Source: Chlamydiia bacterium
GTDB lineage: Bacteria > Chlamydiota > Chlamydiia > Chlamydiales > FEN-1388
DNA: 5,437 bases
Assembly (NCBI GenBank): GCA_003170575.1
Contig: PMZB01000164.1
Location: 1 to 5,437 of the forward strand
Direction: 5' to 3'
The notes under the pieces were generated by a model, which was not told where the DNA came from, did no database searches, and saw only the letters and a program-made list of their open reading frames with translations. Made by a program: the position numbers and the translations under genes. The number at the start of each line of letters is the position of its first letter. Position 1 is the first letter of the stretch. Shown here in pieces: positions 1 to 5,437 of this stretch.

Positions 1-2
1 GC

Positions 3-95
3 GTACCTACTCCGAATCTCAGGACTATAATACTTACAAGAGCATATGAAGAAAAGTTTTCTGCATCCAAATCGAAGGACGCATTAGTTGCATAG
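3..95 (+). CDS. Possible 3' end of a plus-strand gene cut by the left window edge
   Basis: A plus-strand frame is open from the left edge and stops at TAG 93-95, giving about 30 residues. It begins VPTPNLRTI and continues with a charged helical tail, LTRAYEEKF. A P-T-P-N segment followed by a short helix near the C-terminus resembles the end of ketopantoate reductases (PanE/ApbA family), but so short a piece cannot be assigned. Against it, the minus strand opposite is also open for about 40 codons, so openness alone proves little. If real, the gene converges on the minus-strand operon ending at 216. I am unsure it is coding. Confidence 0.3.
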   Translation, partial: VPTPNLRTIILTRAYEEKFSASKSKDALVA

Positions 96-136
96 AAAAA
101 TCCACAGCAATCTCCCAAATGAATACGATTTTATGG

Positions 137-164
137 AAAAAAATTTAAACCAAAAAGGTCTTAA
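137..164 (-). terminator. Weak candidate intrinsic terminator for the minus-strand operon
   Basis: About 50 bases past the stop of the PSD-like gene, the minus strand reads AAGACC, a TTTTT loop, GGTTTAA and then a run of seven T (plus strand 137-143). The stem has two G-C pairs, A-T pairs, one G-U wobble and one mismatch, so it is weak. The layout of hairpin followed by a U-tract at the end of an operon is right, but the region is AT-rich enough for this to arise by chance. Confidence 0.3.
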
Positions 165-215
165 AACGCCCATGACGTCATATAGTTTATGAAAGTTCAG
201 GAAAAAATTTCTTTA

Positions 216-2447
216 CTATGCTCCCGAGAGATTGAAATGGGCGTCCAAGCTAGATCTCTCAGAAGGAGGAGTTCTTATTTTGATGGCTGTGTGCAGCTTT
301 TCTAACATGTACCGATCATCACCAGTGACATTTTGGAAAATGCCTTCGGCTTGAAGCGCTTTATCCAGAATCCGCTTCCACGTTTGCTCTAGAGAAGAGG
401 GCTTTTTTAGGGTGAGGAGCTTTTGATGAAATGCTTGAAGGGTCTTTAGCGGGTTCTGGGGCAGGATTTCGACCGTGAGGGATTTCATCAATTTTACGGT
501 CTGATAGGTAACTGGTGTTGCGAGAATAGCGCCAAAGGGACTTTGAATCTCAAGTAATTCAGGCAATTGGCCAGGCATGTTTCTCACAGCCATGTCAGTC
601 GCTTTTTTCACTTGCTCTGTCAGCATGTAGTCTGATTTGGGATAAATAGAAACAACTGTGGACCCGCCAGGAGCAAAGGTTGCTTCTGGAGCGGATGAGG
701 AAACTTCTACACCGCTTCTTTGTTGGAAAAAGGCGCCTCTCAAAAAGTTCAGAACGGAAAGAACCATTTTCCAAGGCCAACTAATGAGCGATTGTGCGGG
801 AATATGAGTCATTTGTCCTGGTTTTGCTCTGATCCATGCATGTTTTGCTTCAGACCCATATCCCATCCATCCAAAATCTTTTCCTACTTCCACGTCTCCT
901 GGAGGCACAGTAACGCCAATATTGGCAATACTGGTAGCCGCAATAAACACATGAAAGGAGGCAAGACTTTGATCTGCGTGTTGCACCATCATTACTTTTC
1001 GATCATTTGTTGCAAGAATGGCTGGTTCCCTCCGGATAGCAGGGATGCTTACCGAAGAGAGGGTACTTCCTGCGATATTAATCGTAGAACTTGCGTCGTT
1101 TTCGAAAAATTTAATATCCCCCTTGAATTCATCCTTGAGCACTTTGCAGCACTCTTCACGAGATAAAACCTTAGCATCTGCAGTCGCAAAATAATGATGA
1201 ATATCGGAAGGCGTCAACCGCTGAATAACCGCAAATGTATCATGCTTGTTTATGAAAGAGGCCATAGCTCCCAAAAGAGCCTCTTGCGCTTGCGTTTTTG
1301 TTGTGCAGGATCCTAGAGGCGCATATCCCCCAAAAAGGTCGTGCAGAGTAAAAGGGGCTTTTCCTTGGTAACCAATCTCCTCTTGTTCATCAGGGCTTTC
1401 TGAAATAATCTTCCCACGGATTGTGCGAGGAGTATCAATTGTCCCTGCAGGGCAATCTAAAATCGTATTTTGAGCAAAAGCATTGGAGCAGATGATCTGA
1501 GCATGTTCATCTGACAACTCCTCTCGAACCTTACTCCTTGCTTCCATAAACGGGACAAGAAGAAGATCCTTCATTTGATCGGTGATAGGACGGGTAAAAG
1601 ATTCTTGAAAACTTTTCGGCTCCCGAACAGAGTACCCAAACACCTCAGAGAAGCTATAGAGCTTCCCGCCAACATCAAGCCAAAGATCTATATGAAGGTT
1701 TTTGAAAAATTTTACTGTTCTTCGCACACTTGTCACCTTGCGCGAAGAACCAAATCGCCACGCTTCAACTTTTGTAATAATCTTCTCTAGCTCATGCCTT
1801 CCAACAAATTTGTGCCGATACAGAAGATCAATGATCTTTCCTCTCAAAACATTGGCTTTTTTAAGCACTTGTTTTTCACACAAGGATTTAACCTCTTCTC
1901 CAGTCAGTGGGCCTTGCTTTTGTTTCAAGGTTTGGGCTTCCTGAATAAACTGTGCGATCTTTTTGTATTCAACAAGAAGAACATCTTTTTCAGAAATTTC
2001 AGGCGTTTGTTTTCCTTGGACCGTGAGCTCGTTTACATCAATACGCTGCAGATTAAGATCAGAAAATGTACGTTCTTGAAAGAGGCTGTTATATACTTCA
2101 AGAAGATCGTTTGCCTGGACAGCGCTTTCTACATTCTCCTCTTTCTGGACTTTTAAAAATTCCCTCTTGATTCTTTCAAAAATTTTCTTTAATTTTTCCG
2201 CATCTTCAGGCTTATAGCTTTGAGCAACGTTTTTTAGCACATCTTTTAAGCCTGCATATCTATTAAGCTCTGAATTCAAGCACTCAAAGAGATTTCCTAG
2301 CAGCCTTCGAAAAAAAGAGGGCTTATCCCCTTTTGGGGATACTACTACCTGTTTTCCACCTACACTTAAGCACTCAATTTGCGTGTCTTCATGGGCGGCC
2401 CATTGAAACAGTGCATCTACTTGATTAATCATCTTTGAGGATCTCAC
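216..2447 (-). CDS. Divergent phosphatidylserine decarboxylase-family protein (PSD-like)
   Basis: PSD proenzymes cut themselves at a Gly-Ser bond to form a pyruvoyl group and decarboxylate phosphatidylserine to PE at the membrane. This 743-residue protein shows the family's motif order: SFQESFTRPI (279-288, like FNEFFxR), CPAGTI (332-337, where SPADG is expected), YQGKAPFTLHDLFG (360-373, like KGxxYSLxxLLG), RLTPSDIHHYF (410-420, like RLxPxDYHRFH), ATNDRKV (479-485, like TENKR), FIAATSIANIG (501-511, like VGATxVGSI) and PGGSTVVSIYPK (593-604, like fGGSTVvxlF), with Ser596 the expected pyruvoyl precursor. The usual Asp of PADG and second His of DYHRxH look absent. Residues 1-275 are charged and helical without a recognised domain; about 140 residues follow the GGST region, and a hydrophobic stretch lies near 556-574. 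It is much longer than ordinary bacterial PSDs, roughly 300 residues. The GTG start overlaps the upstream stop as GTGA but has no clear Shine-Dalgarno; ATG 2430-2432 (residue 6) is the alternative. Family membership is inferred from motifs; the substrate is unknown, since the family also includes decarboxylases of other substrates. Confidence 0.7.
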   Translation of the reverse strand: MRSSKMINQVDALFQWAAHEDTQIECLSVGGKQVVVSPKGDKPSFFRRLLGNLFECLNSELNRYAGLKDVLKNVAQSYKPEDAEKLKKIFERIKREFLKVQKEENVESAVQANDLLEVYNSLFQERTFSDLNLQRIDVNELTVQGKQTPEISEKDVLLVEYKKIAQFIQEAQTLKQKQGPLTGEEVKSLCEKQVLKKANVLRGKIIDLLYRHKFVGRHELEKIITKVEAWRFGSSRKVTSVRRTVKFFKNLHIDLWLDVGGKLYSFSEVFGYSVREPKSFQESFTRPITDQMKDLLLVPFMEARSKVREELSDEHAQIICSNAFAQNTILDCPAGTIDTPRTIRGKIISESPDEQEEIGYQGKAPFTLHDLFGGYAPLGSCTTKTQAQEALLGAMASFINKHDTFAVIQRLTPSDIHHYFATADAKVLSREECCKVLKDEFKGDIKFFENDASSTINIAGSTLSSVSIPAIRREPAILATNDRKVMMVQHADQSLASFHVFIAATSIANIGVTVPPGDVEVGKDFGWMGYGSEAKHAWIRAKPGQMTHIPAQSLISWPWKMVLSVLNFLRGAFFQQRSGVEVSSSAPEATFAPGGSTVVSIYPKSDYMLTEQVKKATDMAVRNMPGQLPELLEIQSPFGAILATPVTYQTVKLMKSLTVEILPQNPLKTLQAFHQKLLTLKKPSSLEQTWKRILDKALQAEGIFQNVTGDDRYMLEKLHTAIKIRTPPSERSSLDAHFNLSGA

Positions 2448-5140
2448 GCTAACAGGGTTTCAAGTTGTCTGTAGGCTATTTTTCCCGTTCCACTTAGCGG
2501 AATCTCATCAACAGTGACTACACGATCTATACGAACAAGATTTGCAAAGCCTTTTTGGCGCAGCAGGCTATTAACCTCCATGGGCACTAGATCTTTTGTA
2601 GAAAAAAGAACGATGCGCGGACGCCCCTCTTTGCTTTCCTTGGCACATACGGCAAGCTGCGGCCCTTCACCGCTTCCCATATGCGCCTCTTCCATAAGCG
2701 CCGCCTCAATAGCGCCAAGGCTGATCATCTCCCCGCCAATCTTGATAAAGCGCTTAAGCCTCCCTGTGATTACAAGAGTACCTTGAGGCGTGCAAATGCC
2801 TAAGTCTCCAGTCACATACCACCTAATCCCCGCTTCCTCAAAGAAAGGAGATTTCACATCTTTTTGAAGATACCCCTGAAATACATTGGGCCCTGAAGCC
2901 AGGATCATTCCTGCTTCGCCTTGGGCCGCTTTTAAAGAAAAATCATCCTGATGAACGATTTGGAGAGATACCCCTGGAATGGGTTTGCCAACCCCCATTT
3001 CTCTTGCCCCTGAAGCATTGATAGTTAACACAGGCGCACACTCAGTAATCCCATATCCTTCAAGATACTGCGCATTGGGCGCGACCACAGGAACAAGCGT
3101 AAAAAGCTCTTCTGGAGGCTTTTCTGCTCCAGAAACCACAAGGCGCACAAACGGGAAGGGGTCAGCTTTTCCTTGGCGCAAAATATTTATCAGAAAAGAA
3201 GGCGCACTACACATAATCGTGGGTTTCCACTTAGTCAGAGCACGTACTTGCATACCAGCATCGGCTGGGTTTGGCGAAAAAACGGTTTTGACCCCAGCTA
3301 AAAGCGGAAGCAGCCCTGTTAACGAAAAGCCAAATGAGTGAAAAGGCGGAAGTGAGCTTAAGAAGATATCGGTTGTAAAAAGTTCGATGCATTGAAGAGA
3401 GGCTCGCATATTTGTGACAATATTATTATGCGTCAAAGGCACGCCCTTGGGCATGCTCTCCGTGCCGCTTGTGAAAAGGATGACTGCTTCTGACTCCGGA
3501 CGCAGCCGGGAGATCTCCCCTAAGCATCCGAACCAGGAAAGAATTGTCGTGGGAAGATAGGCTTTTACTGGGGATGACAGAATGTGCCACCAGGAAAAGG
3601 TCGCGCGCAGCTCCTCAAGCACCACAAGAAGATCCTGAATTGGTGTAAGATCCACATTTTCCAATCGGTCCAGGAAGGTCCAGGAAGTGAGAACCGCTTT
3701 TATTTCAGAAAGCCCAACCACAGATTCAAGATGCCTTCCTCCTACTGTCCAATTAATCATGACCGGCACCTTGCCAGCAAGCTGACAAGCCAGGATAAGT
3801 AAATTCGCTCCAATAGATGCAGGAAGCAAGATCCCGATGCGTTTCCCAGGCAGTTTTCCCAGCTCATGAACAAGCAGAAGGAGTCGTGATTTGAGCGTAT
3901 GGTACGTGACTGGACCATTCAATGGATCAGTAGCTATGATATGAAAAAGCCTCTTGTCTGCAGTCTCCAGAAATACTTGTGGAATGGTTTTTTTATCGTT
4001 GAAATGAATCTTTTCTTTTTTGGGAGTCTTTTCCCAGGACTTTGTATCCCAATCAAACTCAGGGATTTTTGCCGCTTCTAGCTGGTTTGTGGCAGCAAGA
4101 AGTACGTGTGTTACCGTGCCTAAGCTCTGTGGGTCTATCGATTGGACCTCATATCGTGTTTCAAGAAAGGTAATAAGCTCTGCAATATTCAGCGAATCTA
4201 GGCAAAGATCAGCTGTGATATGTTTTCGGAGGGTAACTTCCTCTATTGGCACATGCGCAAGCTCTGCTAATTTTGCTATAACTTCGTGCTCCACCTCTTT
4301 TGGAATCCCCTTCTCTGAGAGATCCTCTTGTTTTTCTTCCATAACCCGTGGAAGCTGCCCACCCCAGGGAGAATAAGGTACAATTGTGAGAGGCTCTCCC
4401 TTTGATTCTGTATGCGCATAGGGCTTGTTGTACCATTTCTCTAAGTAGCGATTGAGCACAAATTTTGTTTCTGTTCGTGGAAGATCAAGGGGGGCAATCT
4501 CAAACTCGATCGTTACATTTCTTCGCGGCAGGAAAAAAATACAAGCCTTTAACATGTCCACAAAGGAACGTTTCATCATTTCCAACAAGTCAACTTGTCT
4601 GCCATTGGTATACGCTCGAGAGAATCTACTTCCCCACAAGCCGCTCAAGCGCATGAGAATGACACGTGTATCTGGATTTTTTACCAAGAGATCATGTACA
4701 GCAAAAGTGCCTCCAAGAATCTCTCTGGATATCTTTTTTGTCATTCCCGCCGGGTAAATTAAAAACGCTTGTCCCTCTTTTAGCCCTTCATCAACCGCCT
4801 TTAACGTTCTGTCTAATCTCGAAAGCTTCAGAGGATTAATTCCTGTGGAAAAATTTGGCACAGGAAGCGCTCGTATAAGACGCATAATCCAGTTAAACAA
4901 TGGATTAAAAAACATGTATTCAGTCACGAGAGCGCGAACGCCGTAAGGCGCAAGAACGGGGAAGGCAATCATCAAAGGATCGACCAAGATAGCCGGATGG
5001 TTAGGAAGAAAAAGAGTTCCTTGGCTGTTTGTCTTCATGGCCTGCTTGACTTTATCTAGGCCAACATAGGTCATCTTATATCGAAGACGAAACAGTATTT
5101 TTACTACCCCCAAGGCAATTTGAATAAATAGCTTTTTCAC
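2444..5140 (-). CDS. aas: Aas-type fusion: PlsC acyltransferase, acyl carrier domain, acyl-AMP ligase
   Basis: Numbered from the GTG at 5138-5140 (898 residues). A hydrophobic N-terminal helix precedes a PlsC-type acyltransferase (about 25-190) with NHPAILVDP (His48, Asp54), YPAG (129-132) and GLWGSRFSR (167-175). A carrier domain follows (about 280-355) with CLDSL, Ser316 being the phosphopantetheine site. An AMP-forming acyl ligase (about 380-898) has TSGTESMPKG (557-566, close to the Aas-type SGSEGxPKG loop), YGITE (696-700), TGD (777-779), GRLKRFIKIGGE (793-804) and PLSGTGK with Lys887. All main ligase motifs are present, so it looks functional. In E. coli, Aas activates fatty acids and re-acylates lyso-PE at the inner membrane; it has no internal carrier domain and uses ACP in trans. 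Here the ligase could load the built-in carrier, which feeds the acyltransferase. An ATG at 5183-5185 would give 913 residues, but GGAGGT sits six bases before the GTG. The stop overlaps the next gene by 4 bp. The acceptor lipid is inferred; the symbol follows domain similarity only. Confidence 0.88.
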   Translation of the reverse strand: MKKLFIQIALGVVKILFRLRYKMTYVGLDKVKQAMKTNSQGTLFLPNHPAILVDPLMIAFPVLAPYGVRALVTEYMFFNPLFNWIMRLIRALPVPNFSTGINPLKLSRLDRTLKAVDEGLKEGQAFLIYPAGMTKKISREILGGTFAVHDLLVKNPDTRVILMRLSGLWGSRFSRAYTNGRQVDLLEMMKRSFVDMLKACIFFLPRRNVTIEFEIAPLDLPRTETKFVLNRYLEKWYNKPYAHTESKGEPLTIVPYSPWGGQLPRVMEEKQEDLSEKGIPKEVEHEVIAKLAELAHVPIEEVTLRKHITADLCLDSLNIAELITFLETRYEVQSIDPQSLGTVTHVLLAATNQLEAAKIPEFDWDTKSWEKTPKKEKIHFNDKKTIPQVFLETADKRLFHIIATDPLNGPVTYHTLKSRLLLLVHELGKLPGKRIGILLPASIGANLLILACQLAGKVPVMINWTVGGRHLESVVGLSEIKAVLTSWTFLDRLENVDLTPIQDLLVVLEELRATFSWWHILSSPVKAYLPTTILSWFGCLGEISRLRPESEAVILFTSGTESMPKGVPLTHNNIVTNMRASLQCIELFTTDIFLSSLPPFHSFGFSLTGLLPLLAGVKTVFSPNPADAGMQVRALTKWKPTIMCSAPSFLINILRQGKADPFPFVRLVVSGAEKPPEELFTLVPVVAPNAQYLEGYGITECAPVLTINASGAREMGVGKPIPGVSLQIVHQDDFSLKAAQGEAGMILASGPNVFQGYLQKDVKSPFFEEAGIRWYVTGDLGICTPQGTLVITGRLKRFIKIGGEMISLGAIEAALMEEAHMGSGEGPQLAVCAKESKEGRPRIVLFSTKDLVPMEVNSLLRQKGFANLVRIDRVVTVDEIPLSGTGKIAYRQLETLLA

Positions 5141-5146
5141 CTTTCT

Positions 5147-5152
5147 ACCTCC
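5147..5152 (-). promoter_or_regulatory. Strong Shine-Dalgarno site that decides the start of the Aas-type gene
   Basis: The minus strand reads GGAGGT, six bases, then GTG (5138-5140), in frame with the acyltransferase. This is a near-ideal ribosome binding site. The upstream in-frame ATG at 5183-5185 is preceded only by weak purine-rich sequence (TTGAG), and the 15 residues it would add, beginning MISPEYTPL, look non-conserved and partly encode the Shine-Dalgarno itself. I therefore prefer the GTG start. Confidence 0.75.
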
Positions 5153-5233
5153 ACGAGTTAAGGGAGTGTATTCTGGCGAAATCATCGCTAAAGCTCAAGA
5201 GGGAAAAAGCGCATGCCAAGCAAATATCGAAGA

Positions 5234-5252
5234 AATGATACAATGATATGAA
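5234..5252 (+). repeat. Left arm of an imperfect 19-bp inverted repeat
   Basis: This arm, with core AATGATATGAA at 5242-5252, matches the reverse complement of 5392-5410 at 17 of 19 positions. The two arms enclose about 140 bases holding the GxxExxY remnant. It overlaps the candidate promoter. The sequence is low in complexity (AATGATA-like units), so the match may reflect shared simple repeats rather than the ends of a mobile element. Confidence 0.5.
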
Positions 5253-5272
5253 CATCAGGCACAGCTATTCAA
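5243..5272 (-). promoter_or_regulatory. Candidate sigma-70-type promoter for the two-gene operon
   Basis: On the minus strand TTGAAT (5267-5272, 4 of 6 against TTGACA) is followed after 18 bases by TATCAT (5243-5248, 5 of 6 against TATAAT). Transcription would start near 5235, leaving a leader of about 95 bases before the GTG start. A second TATCAT lies at 5235-5240. The site falls inside an AT-rich repeat and a pseudogene remnant, so chance similarity is possible. Confidence 0.3.
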
Positions 5273-5372
5273 TTATTTAAAAGTGTCGAATCTTCCTGTA
5301 GGTTTGTTGGTGAATTTTAGACGAAGGAAATTGGAATATAAGAGATTGCATAGAACAGAAATTCCATTTTAG
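5247..5372 (+). pseudogene. C-terminal remnant of a GxxExxY-family protein
   Basis: After an in-frame TGA at 5244-5246, the plus strand encodes about 41 residues: YEHQAQLFNYLK, then VGLLVNF, then RRKLEYKRL, ending at TAG 5370-5372. This is the characteristic end of GxxExxY proteins, where H-x-AQLxNYLK, xGLLxNF and a K-R-containing tail follow one another. The family is small (about 125 residues) and of poorly known function, with a PD-(D/E)XK nuclease-like fold proposed. The N-terminal two thirds, including the GxxExxY motif, is missing: upstream sequence in all three forward frames does not resemble the family. The piece lies antisense to the leader of the minus-strand operon. I read it as a decayed gene, not a functional small protein. 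Confidence 0.75.
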
Positions 5373-5387
5373 CTCATAAAAATTTCT

Positions 5388-5422
5388 ATCATTCATATCA
5401 TTCTATCATGAATATCATTGTT
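5388..5422 (+). repeat. Four imperfect 8-9-bp tandem units of the ATCATTCAT type
   Basis: Units are ATCATTCAT (5388-5396), ATCATTCT (5397-5404), ATCATGAAT (5405-5413) and ATCATTGTT (5414-5422). The reverse complement of this pattern recurs as AATGATACAATGATATGAA at 5234-5252, and 5392-5410 forms the right arm of the inverted repeat. It could be a regulator-binding array, a slippage product or simple AT-rich sequence; nothing here decides between these. Confidence 0.45.
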
Positions 5423-5437
5423 CGCTCTCTTGATGAC
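5408..5437 (+). CDS. Possible start of a plus-strand gene cut by the right window edge
   Basis: ATG 5408-5410 opens a frame reading MNIIVRSLDD to the window end. No Shine-Dalgarno is visible before it; the preceding bases are the ATCATT repeat. The frame is also open upstream to the TAG at 5351-5353, so the start is uncertain. Ten residues are too few to identify a product, and this may be non-coding. Confidence 0.18.
   Translation, partial: MNIIVRSLDD

Noticed and set aside
1..130. Minus-strand open frame of about 40 codons at the left edge
   Set aside because: It would be downstream of the operon with no start signal visible, and its translation shows nothing recognisable; the opposite plus-strand tail is slightly more protein-like.
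172..181. Perfect palindrome ATGACGTCAT
   Set aside because: It resembles a eukaryotic CRE/ATF site, which is meaningless in a bacterial setting, and a single 10-bp palindrome in AT-rich spacer is not enough to call an operator.
720..1166. 148-codon plus-strand open frame opposite the PSD-like gene
   Set aside because: Its translation is Cys/His-rich and resembles no protein family, while the minus strand carries ordered PSD motifs across the same bases.
1794..2156. 120-codon plus-strand open frame opposite the N-terminal region of the PSD-like gene
   Set aside because: Its Phe-rich composition is what reading the antisense of Lys/Glu codons gives; there is no start signal or family resemblance.
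2979..3341. 120-codon plus-strand open frame opposite the ligase domain
   Set aside because: It lies wholly over well-conserved AMP-ligase motifs on the minus strand and has no ribosome binding site or recognisable product.
4020..4376. 118-codon plus-strand open frame opposite the carrier domain
   Set aside because: Its Ser-rich translation looks like an antisense shadow; the carrier-domain DSL motif is on the other strand.
5186..5437. Search for a tRNA, riboswitch or CRISPR unit in the right flank
   Set aside because: No cloverleaf, conserved riboswitch core or regularly spaced repeats with unique spacers could be found; the repeats are short and directly adjacent.

Overview
The window is a compact two-gene lipid-metabolism locus on the minus strand, with short AT-rich flanks. 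The sequence is moderately AT-rich and bacterial in style: tight gene packing, a GTGA stop/start overlap, and a clear Shine-Dalgarno site. Nothing in it fixes the host. A PlsC/acyl-carrier/AMP-ligase fusion, a very divergent phosphatidylserine decarboxylase (PSD)-like protein and a broken GxxExxY gene would suit a Gram-negative, perhaps host-associated bacterium such as an environmental chlamydia or an amoeba-associated species. That is a guess.

Layout. Bases 1-215 hold the possible tail of a plus-strand gene entering from the left (stop at 93-95), then an AT-rich spacer with a weak candidate terminator for the minus-strand operon. Bases 216-2447 (minus) encode a 743-residue protein that I read as a divergent PSD-family protein: it has the family's motif order and a GGST pyruvoyl-type site, but large N- and C-terminal extensions and apparent loss of two self-processing residues. 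Bases 2444-5140 (minus; possible longer form to 5185) encode an 898-residue Aas-type fusion: PlsC acyltransferase, acyl carrier domain with a DSL serine, then acyl-AMP ligase. Bases 5186-5437 have no intact gene. They hold a candidate minus-strand promoter, the C-terminal remnant of a GxxExxY-family gene on the plus strand, related AATGATA/ATCATT repeats on both sides of that remnant, and a possible start of a plus-strand gene running off the right edge.

How the genes may work together. The fusion is transcribed first and overlaps the PSD-like gene by 4 bp, so the two are probably co-translated. In known biology Aas re-acylates lyso-phosphatidylethanolamine (lyso-PE), and PSD makes phosphatidylethanolamine (PE) from phosphatidylserine. 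Pairing them suggests an aminophospholipid synthesis and repair or remodelling module. The divergence of the PSD-like protein and the built-in carrier domain leave open a different lipid substrate or product. This pair is the most interesting content of the window.
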